From the NCBI GenBank assembly GCA_025458755.1, contig JALORT010000084.1:1-7758 (forward strand): a stretch of 7,758 nucleotides of DNA. Direction: 5' to 3'. Made by a program: the position numbers and the translations under genes. Each line of letters starts with the position of its first letter. Positions within the stretch are counted from its first letter, which is position 1. This DNA is from Methylotetracoccus sp. (GTDB lineage Bacteria > Pseudomonadota > Gammaproteobacteria > Methylococcales > Methylococcaceae). Of the stretch, positions 1 to 6,773 are shown one piece after another. The notes beneath the pieces were generated by a model. That model saw only the letters and a program-made list of their open reading frames with translations, was not told the origin of the DNA and made no database searches.

Positions 1-2699
1 GACTGGCGGACCAGGCGCAGCAGATCGCTGCGCCGCAAGATCGCCTCGGCCGGATCGCGCGGGCGCTCCCTCAGCACGTCGCTTTCCGGCGGTTCCAGCG
101 CCAGTCCCAAAGCCGGCAGGATGTCGGTAATCAAGTTGATCCACAGCAGTTGGATCGGGTTCAACACCTCTCCGGCACCGATCGCCGTACCGATCAACAT
201 GATCTCGATCTCGGAAAGATTGCTCGACAACAGATACTGCAGGCTCTTGCGGATATTCCGGTAGATCGTCCGTCCTTGCTGCACCGCGATGATCATCGTG
301 TGCAGATCGTCCTCCTCGAGCACCACGTCGGCGACGGATCTCGCGACCTCGGTGCCCTTCGCACCCATCGCCACACCGACGTCTGCGGCCTTCAACGCCG
401 GTCCATCGTTGATACCATCGCCGGTCATCGCGACGACCCGGCCGGCTTCCTGCAGCGCCTGCACAATGCGCAACTTGTGCGCGGGACTGACGCGCGCGAA
501 CACGGTGGTATCTCGGACAATGCCCCTCAGCAGTTGCGGATCCAGTTTATCGAGATGGGTGGAATCGACAATTTCCAGGGCCTTGTCATAGTTCAGACCC
601 AAGCGCTGGCCGACCGAGAAGGCGGTCGCGCTCTGATCGCCGGTGATCATCACGGTATCGATACCGGCCTCGTGAAACTGACTGATCAATGCCGCCATTC
701 CGGGGCGAATGCCGTCCTCCATCCCGACCAGACCCAACCAGGTAAGCCTCCGGGTGACCGCTTCCGTGGACATGTCCGACGAGCTGCCGTCAGCGAGACC
801 CAGCACTCTTAACGCCTGTCCCGCCATCTGCTGATTCTGTTCCAGCACCGCCGTTCGCCACTCGTCATCGAGGCAAACGCGCTCCCTCCCCTCGAGACGA
901 TACTCGCACATGGCGAGAACCTCGGCGGGACTGCCCTTGACGGCAATCCGATACTCGCCGTCGCCCCGATCGTGGACGGTCGCCATGTAGGGCCGGCCTT
1001 CCGCGCGGTGGACTGTCTTCAGGAGCGGGTAGCGGCCGCGGAGATTGTGTACGTCTCTTCCGGCGCGAATCGCGATGTCCACGAGCGCCGTCTCCGTCGG
1101 CGAGCCTTCCAACTCCGTACGGTCAGAGTCCCCGTTCAGCTTGACCTCACTGCACAACGCCGCGACGTCGATCAAGCGGGCCAGGGCAGGCATTTCCGTC
1201 GGCCGGATGGATCGGCCCCTGGCGAAGAAATCGCCGTTCGCGGACAGCACGACCGCGCAGCCTGGCGTTTGGATGCTGACGACGCGCATCCGGTTTTCCG
1301 TCAGGGTGCCGGTCTTGTCGAAACACAGGGTCTGCACCGACCCGAGGCTCTCGACCGCAGGCAACTGACGGATCAACACATGCCGCCGCTGCATTTCCCG
1401 GATTCCCAAAGCCAGCGTACTGGTCGCCACGGTCGGCAAACCTTCCGGGACCGCCGCGACGGCCAGGGAAATCGCCGACTTCAGCATCTCCAGCCAGACC
1501 ACACCGCGCCATACGCCAATCCCGAAAACCACCAGGCAGATTCCGCCGGAAAGCATTGCCAGCTGCATTCCCATCGCATCGAGCTGGCGCTGCAGCGGAG
1601 TCTCAGGTGTCCGGACCTCACCCACCAGCGACTGGATGAAGCCGATCTCGGTATGCTTTCCGGTGGCGACCACGACCGCCCGGCCGCTGCCGCCGGTCAC
1701 CACGGTCCCGCGATGCAGCATGTTCCTGCGGTCGCCGAGCGGCGTCTCTGCGGTACCCGCGAATCCGTGGGACTTGACGACAGGCAGGCTCTCGCCGGTC
1801 AGCGCCGACTCATCGACCGACAACTGATTGCTGGACAACAAGCGGGCATCGGCGGCGATGTAGGATCCGGGGGAAAGATCCAGGATATCGCCCGGAACCA
1901 CCTCCGCAATGGAGATCGATATTTTCCGTCCATCGCGGATGACGGCCGCGTGCGTGGGACCGATATGGCTCAGGGCGTGGATTGTCTTTTCCGCCTGGGC
2001 TTCGGTGACGTAGCCGATGACGGCGTTGATGACCACCACGCCGAGAATGACCACCGCGTCCGCGATACCGCCGGTAGCGACCGACACGACGGCGGACAGG
2101 CCGAGCAGCGCCACCGGCGGGCTGGCAAACTGCTCGAGGAACATCGCGATCGGTGACCGGCGAGGAGCATCGGTCAACACATTCTGGCCATGCCGCGACA
2201 AACGGTCCGCGGCGACCGCTGTGCTCAGACCGCCAGCTTGACTCGACCATCGCCCGAGTATTTCCTCCGGGCTTCGGGCATGCCACGGTTCCTTTGCGGG
2301 GTCCTTGTCGCCGGGAACTCTGGCGTGGTGCCGGGGCGTGGCACGGCGCGGCGCGACCGAGCGGGTCTCGGGGGTGGCTATGGGATCCGGCAGGTCGGGT
2401 CCGTACGCACGCGCGCAGTGTTCCAACACGACCATGATTTCCGCCAGCGACTGCTGCGGATCGAACAAGATCAGGGCATTTCCGGTCAACGGGTTGGCTT
2501 CGACCGATCGCAGATCAGGGCAGCAACGCGGCAGTTCCTCCAGGGCCAGGCGCAGGGTCTCGCAGCGGTACAAGCCCCGCACCCGCACCCGCGCCCGTCC
2601 CGAAACCGGACTCCGGATCACAGTGACACGAATGATCCCCGGTGAAATCGGGGCCGCGGGGATTTCGATCGCTGGGTACGCTGCTTGGACTGTCGTCAT
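1..2699 (-). CDS. Cation-translocating P-type ATPase, calcium-type (P2A-like), with extra N-terminal HMA-like domain; C-terminus beyond window
   Basis: ATP-driven inner-membrane cation pump, probably exporting Ca2+. Seen: 899 codons open to the window edge, starting at ATG 2699, the only usual start after an in-frame stop at 2748-2750. Order: HMA-like domain without CxxC (about residues 22-105), Pro/Arg-rich linker, cation-ATPase N domain (from W139), M1-M2 (about 192-235), actuator TGES (301-304), M3-M4 with PEGLP (418-422), phosphorylation motif DKTGT (D461), nucleotide-binding KGSP (588-591), DGIR (662-665, usually DPxR), MITGDQ (684-689), TGDGIND (759-765), M5-M6. M7-M10 lie outside. SERCA calcium ligands are matched by the VAAVPE run in M4, N827 and E830 in M5, and N855, T858 and D859 in M6; the M8 ligand cannot be checked. 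The family is certain; Ca2+ as substrate is inference, and Mn2+ or Mg2+ remain possible. A modest GGAAGA lies 11 bases before the start. The gene is divergent from hslV. Confidence 0.95.
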   Translation of the reverse strand, partial: MTTVQAAYPAIEIPAAPISPGIIRVTVIRSPVSGRARVRVRGLYRCETLRLALEELPRCCPDLRSVEANPLTGNALILFDPQQSLAEIMVVLEHCARAYGPDLPDPIATPETRSVAPRRATPRHHARVPGDKDPAKEPWHARSPEEILGRWSSQAGGLSTAVAADRLSRHGQNVLTDAPRRSPIAMFLEQFASPPVALLGLSAVVSVATGGIADAVVILGVVVINAVIGYVTEAQAEKTIHALSHIGPTHAAVIRDGRKISISIAEVVPGDILDLSPGSYIAADARLLSSNQLSVDESALTGESLPVVKSHGFAGTAETPLGDRRNMLHRGTVVTGGSGRAVVVATGKHTEIGFIQSLVGEVRTPETPLQRQLDAMGMQLAMLSGGICLVVFGIGVWRGVVWLEMLKSAISLAVAAVPEGLPTVATSTLALGIREMQRRHVLIRQLPAVESLGSVQTLCFDKTGTLTENRMRVVSIQTPGCAVVLSANGDFFARGRSIRPTEMPALARLIDVAALCSEVKLNGDSDRTELEGSPTETALVDIAIRAGRDVHNLRGRYPLLKTVHRAEGRPYMATVHDRGDGEYRIAVKGSPAEVLAMCEYRLEGRERVCLDDEWRTAVLEQNQQMAGQALRVLGLADGSSSDMSTEAVTRRLTWLGLVGMEDGIRPGMAALISQFHEAGIDTVMITGDQSATAFSVGQRLGLNYDKALEIVDSTHLDKLDPQLLRGIVRDTTVFARVSPAHKLRIVQALQEAGRVVAMTGDGINDGPALKAADVGVAMGAKGTEVARSVADVVLEEDDLHTMIIAVQQGRTIYRNIRKSLQYLLSSNLSEIEIMLIGTAIGAGEVLNPIQLLWINLITDILPALGLALEPPESDVLRERPRDPAEAILRRSDLLRLVRQ

Positions 2700-2720
2700 C
2701 GAGGCCGTCGTCTTCCGGTC

Positions 2721-2736
2721 CGCGGCTAGAGCCGCG
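2721..2736. promoter_or_regulatory. Perfect hairpin / inverted repeat upstream of ATPase start
   Basis: CGCGGC and GCCGCG flank the four bases TAGA, a 6-bp all-GC stem that extends to 7 bp if the loop is counted as two bases. It sits 21 bases before the ATPase ATG. On the minus strand a TTGACG (2751 down to 2746) resembling a -35 box lies just upstream, and the matching -10 position would fall inside this dyad, but only as a poor TAGCCG. It could be an operator or a leader hairpin. No T-run follows, so a terminator is unlikely. Confidence 0.4.
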
Positions 2737-2806
2737 TCATCTCGCCGTCAAGTAATTCCCCGAATGTCACCCGCGAGGCCCTCCGGTCAGGATGAGGCGG
2801 TTCGCC

Positions 2807-2833
2807 ACACCGGTGTATGATACCGGAATCCGG
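2807..2833. promoter_or_regulatory. Cluster of overlapping palindromes, possible operator
   Basis: Three perfect dyads abut or overlap in 27 bases: ACACCGGTGT (2807-2816), GTATGATAC (2815-2823) and CCGGAATCCGG (2823-2833). An outer pair CCGGT...ACCGG (2810-2826) adds a further symmetry. The cluster lies about 110-135 bases before the ATPase start and over 200 bases before hslV, a plausible place for a dimeric regulator to bind. No regulator gene is in the window and I do not recognise a known operator consensus, so function is inference. Confidence 0.3.
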
Positions 2834-3013
2834 CAGATTTCGGCGGTGTACGGCACGCCGCGGGCCCCAGCAGACCGTCCAGCCGGCGGGCGCAGAACTC
2901 CGGCGCCGATGTGCTCGCGGTCGGCGCGAAACGGGATCGAACGGCCGCTCGCGGAGGGGGTGCCAAGCTGCGGAATCAACGCATTCGCGGCTTCCGCGGC
3001 GGCGGTAATGATG

Positions 3014-3019
3014 TAAAAT
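3014..3019 (+). promoter_or_regulatory. Candidate -10 box for hslV
   Basis: TAAAAT matches the sigma-70 -10 consensus at five of six positions and sits in the only AT-rich block of the intergenic region. Transcription would begin near 3026, giving a leader of about 23 bases that includes the ribosome binding site. No good -35 is visible at the expected spacing (2991-2997 reads CTTCCGC), so the assignment is tentative. I see no clear heat-shock sigma-32 promoter. Confidence 0.35.
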
Positions 3020-3035
3020 GCCCCTCCTTTTTATC

Positions 3036-3039
3036 GGAG
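3036..3039 (+). promoter_or_regulatory. Ribosome binding site deciding the TTG start of hslV
   Basis: GGAG stands nine bases before the TTG at 3049. Together with the homology start point of HslV this fixes TTG as the initiation codon: there is no in-frame ATG nearby, and the in-frame GTG at 2911 would add 46 residues unlike any HslV. Confidence 0.7.
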
Positions 3040-3048
3040 CGCTGCCCT

Positions 3049-3612
3049 TTGGATCAGTTGCACGGCACGACCATCGTCTCGGTCCGCCGCGGAGACAAAG
3101 TCGTCATCGGCGGCGACGGACAGGTCACGATGGGTAACACCATCATGAAAGGGAACGCCCGCAAGGTCCGTCGGCTCTACCACGGGCGGGTAATCGCCGG
3201 CTTCGCCGGCGCCACGGCCGATGCCTTCACCCTGTTCGAACGCTTCGAAGGTCAATTGGAAAAGCAGCGGGGCAATCTCACCAAAGCCGCGGTCGAGCTG
3301 GTCAAGGATTGGCGGACCGATCGGATGCTGCGGCGACTGGAGGCTCTGCTTGCGGTTGCGGACGGCAAGGCCTCGCTGATCATTTCCGGTAACGGTGATG
3401 TGATCGAACCAGAGCAGGGACTGATTGCGATCGGTTCGGGCGGACCCTTCGCTCAGGCGGCGGCCCGTGCGTTGTTGGAAAACACGCAGTTGGGTGCTCG
3501 CGAGATCGTCGAAAAAGCGCTGACGATCGCCGGTGACATCTGCATCTACACCAACCACAACGTCGTGATCGAAGAACTTGAGGTCCCCCCGGACGACATG
3601 GCATCGGCATGA
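3049..3612 (+). CDS. hslV: ATP-dependent protease proteolytic subunit HslV (ClpQ)
   Basis: Peptidase subunit of the cytoplasmic HslVU protease, a proteasome-like threonine protease forming two stacked six-membered rings that degrade proteins unfolded by HslU. Seen: 187 aa closely matching E. coli HslV along its length, ending with the typical GDICIYTNH segment and a short extra tail (VPPDDMASA). The TTG start supported by GGAG gives MDQLHG followed by TTIVSVRR, so the nucleophile is Thr7, exposed after removal of six residues; E. coli removes only Met. Counting Thr7 as position 1, Asp17, Lys33 and Gly45 of the active site are all present. The stop overlaps the hslU start by four bases (ATGA), implying translational coupling. 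The six-residue propeptide is read from the sequence; its processing is inferred from the family. Identification is very secure. Confidence 0.97.
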   Translation: MDQLHGTTIVSVRRGDKVVIGGDGQVTMGNTIMKGNARKVRRLYHGRVIAGFAGATADAFTLFERFEGQLEKQRGNLTKAAVELVKDWRTDRMLRRLEALLAVADGKASLIISGNGDVIEPEQGLIAIGSGGPFAQAAARALLENTQLGAREIVEKALTIAGDICIYTNHNVVIEELEVPPDDMASA

Positions 3613-4934
3613 GCGAGATGACCCCCCGCGAGATCGTCCACGAGCTCGATAAACACATCATCGGCCAGGCGGATGCCAAACGCGCTGTGGCCATCGCCTT
3701 GCGGAACCGCTGGCGGCGCACCCAAGTGACCGAGTCGCTGCGGGATGAAATCACTCCTAAGAACATTCTGATGATCGGCCCTACCGGGGTCGGCAAGACG
3801 GAAATTGCGCGCCGCCTGGCACGCCTTGCGAATGCCCCGTTCATCAAGGTGGAGGCGACGAAGTTCACCGAAGTCGGCTACGTCGGGCGCGATGTGGAAT
3901 CGATCGTGCGCGACCTGGTCGATGCCGCGATCAAGATGACGCGGCAGTCCGAACTGGCCAAGGTGCAGGCGCGCGCCGCACAGGCTGCGGAAGAGCGTAT
4001 CCTCGATTGTCTGTTGCCGGCCGCGAGTGCCTGGAGTGCCGAAGAATCCGGCCGGGAAAACGTCACGCGGGAGAAGTTCCGGCGCAAGCTGCAGGAGGGC
4101 GAACTGGACGACAAGGAAATCGAGATCGAAGTCCAGGCGTCGCCGATCGGCGTCGAGATCATGGCGCCGCCAGGCATGGAGGAGATGAGCAGCCAGTTGC
4201 AGACCCTGTTTCAGAGCATGCATGCCGGACGAACCCGATCCCGCAAGCTCAAGATCAAGGATGCGGCGAAACTGATCCGAGATGAGGAAGCGGCGAAAAT
4301 GGTCAACGAGGACGACATCAAGCTGCGCGCGCTGACTGCGGTGGAACAGCACGGAATCGTATTCCTGGACGAGATCGACAAGATCTGCAAACGCTCGGAC
4401 TACGGGGGACCTGACGTTTCCAGAGAGGGCGTGCAGCGCGATCTGTTGCCGTTGGTCGAAGGCTGTACCGTCAGCTCGAAATACGGGATGATCAAGACCG
4501 ACCATATCCTGTTCATCGCCTCCGGTGCGTTCCATCTGTCGAAACCTTCTGACCTGATCCCGGAGCTTCAGGGACGATTCCCGATCCGCGTCGAGCTGAG
4601 CCCACTGTCGGTGGAGGATTTCATCCGGATCTTGACTGAGCCGGACGCTTCGCTGACCGAGCAGTACAGCGCGCTGCTGGCGACTGAGGGTGTCAATCTC
4701 GAATTCACCAAGGAGGGACTCGCCCGCATGGCGGAAATTGCCTGGGAAGTGAACGAGCGGATGGAGAACATCGGCGCCCGGCGGCTGCACACCGTGATTG
4801 AGCGGCTGCTGGAAAACCTGTCGTTCGATGCACCCGATCGCAGCGGCACGACCCTCGTGATCGACGCCGACTACGTGGACCAGCATCTGCGCGAGTTGGC
4901 GAAAGACGAAGATCTCAGCCGCTACATCCTTTGA
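3609..4934 (+). CDS. hslU: HslU (ClpY) AAA+ unfoldase subunit of HslVU protease
   Basis: Cytoplasmic hexameric ATPase that recognises and unfolds substrates and feeds them into HslV. Seen: 441 aa (E. coli 443), collinear with the family. Walker A GPTGVGKT is at residues 57-64, the pore-loop motif GYVG at 90-93, the inserted I domain at about 105-240, Walker B IVFLDE at 250-255, the arginine-finger region GRFPIR near R323, and sensor-2 GARRL at 389-393. The C-terminal tail EDLSRYIL is the segment that inserts into HslV to activate it, and it is intact. ATG 3609 lies within the hslV stop region, so the two subunits are probably made in coupled amounts. No truncation or missing catalytic residue was seen. 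A 446-aa open frame on the opposite strand is a codon-bias shadow. Confidence 0.98.
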   Translation: MSEMTPREIVHELDKHIIGQADAKRAVAIALRNRWRRTQVTESLRDEITPKNILMIGPTGVGKTEIARRLARLANAPFIKVEATKFTEVGYVGRDVESIVRDLVDAAIKMTRQSELAKVQARAAQAAEERILDCLLPAASAWSAEESGRENVTREKFRRKLQEGELDDKEIEIEVQASPIGVEIMAPPGMEEMSSQLQTLFQSMHAGRTRSRKLKIKDAAKLIRDEEAAKMVNEDDIKLRALTAVEQHGIVFLDEIDKICKRSDYGGPDVSREGVQRDLLPLVEGCTVSSKYGMIKTDHILFIASGAFHLSKPSDLIPELQGRFPIRVELSPLSVEDFIRILTEPDASLTEQYSALLATEGVNLEFTKEGLARMAEIAWEVNERMENIGARRLHTVIERLLENLSFDAPDRSGTTLVIDADYVDQHLRELAKDEDLSRYIL

Positions 4935-4936
4935 TC

Positions 4937-5296
4937 ATGAGCGAGCACCTGCCCGCCGACATCAAAGTGCACCGGAGGTCGCGCCTTCTGGCGTTGACCT
5001 ACCCGGACGGTCAGTGCTTCGAGCTGCCCTGCGAATACCTGCGCGTGTACTCGCCTTCGGCCGAAGTGCGCGGTCATGGTCCAGGCGAGGAAGTACTGCA
5101 GGTCGGGAAGGAAAACGTGAACATCGACGCCATCGAACCAATGGGCCATTACGGCATCAAGCTCCGGTTTAGCGATGGTCACGATACCGGCATCTATACC
5201 TGGGAATTACTGCATGACCTGGGATCCCGGCACGATGCGCTCTGGAAGCGCTACCTCGAGAGACTGGCCGCCGCCGGATACACTCGCCACGACTGA
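4937..5296 (+). CDS. DUF971 / gamma-butyrobetaine hydroxylase-like N-terminal domain protein
   Basis: Small 119-aa soluble protein of the DUF971 family (PF06155), related to the N-terminal domain of gamma-butyrobetaine dioxygenase. Seen: the family pattern of a basic start, LTYPDG near residues 20-25, [10 protein letters not shown] near 35-44, a middle [18 protein letters not shown] segment, and SDG...GIYTWELL near 79-92. There is no catalytic dioxygenase domain, so it is not expected to be an enzyme of carnitine metabolism. Cysteines at 27 and 32 are the only ones and I do not see a clear metal site. The ATG lies two bases after the hslU stop (a TTG at 4931 would add two residues), with no clear ribosome binding site, suggesting coupling to hslU. 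The molecular role of the standalone family is, to my knowledge, not established; a link to HslVU or to ubiquinone synthesis is only a guess from position. Confidence 0.88.
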   Translation: MSEHLPADIKVHRRSRLLALTYPDGQCFELPCEYLRVYSPSAEVRGHGPGEEVLQVGKENVNIDAIEPMGHYGIKLRFSDGHDTGIYTWELLHDLGSRHDALWKRYLERLAAAGYTRHD

Positions 5297-5304
5297 CCGG
5301 CGCA

Positions 5305-5324
5305 CCGGGCCGTTCGGGGTCCGG
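5305..5324 (+). other. Small GC-rich hairpin between DUF971 gene and ubiE
   Basis: CCGGGCC and GGTCCGG can pair as a 7-bp stem with one G-U pair around a six-base loop containing TTCG. It lies in the 61-bp gap that is the only sizeable break in the five-gene plus-strand series. No run of T follows, so it is not a standard intrinsic terminator; it could attenuate readthrough or protect an mRNA end. It may also be chance in GC-rich sequence. Confidence 0.25.
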
Positions 5325-5357
5325 ACCGGGGGAAACCACCCACCGCAAGCGACCATT

Positions 5358-6107
5358 ATGAACGAAGACAACAAGACCGATTTCGGGTTTCGCGAAGTTC
5401 CCGCGAGCGAAAAGGCCAGGCTGGTCCGGTCGGTGTTCGACTCCGTAGCCGGAAAGTACGACATCATGAACGATCTGATGTCGCTTGGCATTCACCGGCT
5501 GTGGAAGCGGATCGCTATCCAGTTGAGTCATGTCCGGTCCGGCGAGAACGTGCTCGATCTCGCCGGCGGCACCGGGGACATGAGTGCATTGTTCCGCCAA
5601 CGTGTCGGCGCTCGGGGTTGGGTCGTGCTGTCGGATATCAACGCGGAGATGCTCCGCCGCGGTCGCGACCGGATGATCGATGAGGGCGTGGTCACCGGCA
5701 TCAGCTATGCCCAGATCGATGCCGAGGCCCTGCCCTTCCCTGACAATTATTTCGACTGCGTCTGCATTGCTTTCGGTTTGCGCAATGTCACGCGCAAGGA
5801 CCAGGCGCTGACGTCGATGCTGAGGGTCTTGAAACCGGGTGGACGGGCCATCATTCTGGAATTTTCGCAGCCCGAGGGCGAGTTATTCCGGAAAGCCTAC
5901 GACCTTTACTCGTTCAAGATTCTGCCGTTGATCGGCAAAGTGGTTGCGAACGACGCCGAAAGCTACCGCTATCTGGCGGAATCGATCCGGAAGCACCCGA
6001 AACAGGAGCAGTTGAGAACGATGATGCAGCGAGCCGGCTTCAGCCGCTGCGAGTATTTCAATCTGACTCAGGGGGTCGTCGCGGTCCACCGGGGTTACAA
6101 GCTCTGA
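5358..6107 (+). CDS. ubiE: UbiE, demethylmenaquinone / 2-methoxy-6-polyprenyl-1,4-benzoquinol C-methyltransferase
   Basis: SAM-dependent C-methyltransferase that adds the ring methyl group in ubiquinone synthesis and, where menaquinone is made, converts demethylmenaquinone to menaquinone. Seen: 249 aa (E. coli 251) and collinear. The family signature [16 protein letters not shown] is at residues 34-49, the SAM-binding motif I DLAGGTGD at 67-74, the acidic strand end SDIN at 92-95, ALPFPDN at 124-130, FGLRNVT at 139-145, RVLKPGG at 156-162, and the C-terminal ending [14 protein letters not shown] 5358 gives the expected family N-terminus ([11 protein letters not shown]); upstream in-frame codons overlap the previous gene and are not UbiE-like. 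The ribosome binding site is weak. ubiJ begins seven bases after the stop. In E. coli the product works within a soluble Ubi complex with UbiJ; the same is inferred here. Confidence 0.97.
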   Translation: MNEDNKTDFGFREVPASEKARLVRSVFDSVAGKYDIMNDLMSLGIHRLWKRIAIQLSHVRSGENVLDLAGGTGDMSALFRQRVGARGWVVLSDINAEMLRRGRDRMIDEGVVTGISYAQIDAEALPFPDNYFDCVCIAFGLRNVTRKDQALTSMLRVLKPGGRAIILEFSQPEGELFRKAYDLYSFKILPLIGKVVANDAESYRYLAESIRKHPKQEQLRTMMQRAGFSRCEYFNLTQGVVAVHRGYKL

Positions 6108-6114
6108 ACATGAC

Positions 6115-6765
6115 ATGGAAGGTGAACTCTCGCTGTTGTCGAAGACATTACTGGTGGGAGCGCTGGAGCGGGCCCTTGGCCGGTATCTCACGCGTACCCA
6201 CGACAGCCGGGACCTCCTCAAGACACTGACCGGCAAGGTGATCGCTGTGAACGCCCCGCCGCTGATCGAAACAGTGTATCTGTGCCCGACACCCGATGGC
6301 ATTCAATTACAGACCGAGTTCCAGGGTTGCCCCGATGTCACGCTGACCGCTTCGCCGTTGGTTTTTATCAAACTGAGCGTACGTGGCCTCCGTCGTGCGG
6401 ACTTGTTTTCCGGTGAAATCACACTTGCCGGCGATAGCATGGTCGCCGAAAAGATGCAGCGCTTGTTCCAGGTCAGCGAACTGCAGTGGCGCAACGCTGC
6501 AGGCGAACTGGCCGCGCCGATTCTCGCCGACCAACTCGCCGCAGGAGCCCAGTCGATCGGTGCTTGGGGCAGGGAGACCGTCGCCAGTCTGCAGCAAGAT
6601 CTCGGGGAGTTTCTGCGGGAGGAAAGTCGGGAGGTGCCGTCGAATTTGGAAGCGCAGGATTTCCTGTCCGATGTCGACCGGTTGCGGGATGACTGCGATC
6701 GGCTCGAAGCCCGTATCGACCGTCTGCAGACCCTCCTGGCCGGACACCGGCCGGCCACGGACTGA
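6115..6765 (+). CDS. ubiJ: UbiJ, SCP2-domain ubiquinone biosynthesis accessory factor
   Basis: Non-catalytic lipid-binding factor (formerly YigP) that in E. coli helps hold the hydrophobic ubiquinone intermediates in the Ubi complex of the aerobic pathway. Seen: 216 aa. An SCP2-like sterol-carrier domain covers about residues 15-125 and contains the characteristic LFSGEITLAGD (97-107) followed by an amphipathic helix ending RLFQV. A conserved middle follows (LADQLAAG near 138-144), then a strongly charged heptad-like coiled coil at about 180-208, the segment expected to partner with UbiK. UbiJ sequences vary between species, so position between ubiE and ubiB and this domain order carry the call. 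ATG 6115 is chosen over ATG 6110, which is in another frame. The gap to ubiB is eight bases. E. coli carries a small RNA (EsrE) at the 3' end of this gene; I could not recognise one here. Confidence 0.93.
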   Translation: MEGELSLLSKTLLVGALERALGRYLTRTHDSRDLLKTLTGKVIAVNAPPLIETVYLCPTPDGIQLQTEFQGCPDVTLTASPLVFIKLSVRGLRRADLFSGEITLAGDSMVAEKMQRLFQVSELQWRNAAGELAAPILADQLAAGAQSIGAWGRETVASLQQDLGEFLREESREVPSNLEAQDFLSDVDRLRDDCDRLEARIDRLQTLLAGHRPATD

Positions 6766-6773
6766 TCACTCCG

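Larger units (their letters stand above)
2700..3048. other. Divergent intergenic region between ATPase gene and hslV
   Basis: This 349-bp stretch separates two divergently transcribed genes, so it should carry the promoters of both. I find no convincing protein or RNA gene in it: the open frames here are short, have no recognisable motif, and are what GC-rich DNA produces by chance. It contains a perfect hairpin (2721-2736), overlapping palindromes (2807-2833) and an AT-rich block (3006-3034) with a -10-like hexamer. No T-run terminator was seen. Confidence 0.8.

Noticed and set aside
972..2156. 394-aa open frame on the plus strand
   Set aside because: It lies antisense to the P-type ATPase, whose motifs are all in one minus-strand frame. 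Its composition (rich in Arg, His, Asp, Gln) and lack of any motif mark it as a shadow of GC-rich codon use.
2925..2950. tRNA T-arm-like string on the minus strand (GTTCGATCCC)
   Set aside because: The flanking bases do not form a five-pair T stem, and no acceptor, D-arm or anticodon arm can be folded around it.
2767..3016. Short open frames (about 63-74 aa) on both strands of the intergenic region
   Set aside because: None has a recognisable motif, a good ribosome binding site or codon use clearly unlike chance, and both strands are open equally.
3021..3028. Sigma-32-like -10 (CCCCTCCT) before hslV
   Set aside because: Only a partial match to the heat-shock -10, and nothing like CTTGAA lies 13-15 bases upstream.
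2911..3048. Upstream GTG start extending HslV by 46 residues
   Set aside because: The extension does not resemble any HslV, would be encoded across the promoter-like AT-rich block, and TTG 3049 has the properly spaced GGAG.
3546..4886. 446-aa open frame on the minus strand
   Set aside because: It is antisense to hslU, which matches its family end to end. The antisense product has no recognisable domain and resembles other codon-bias shadows.
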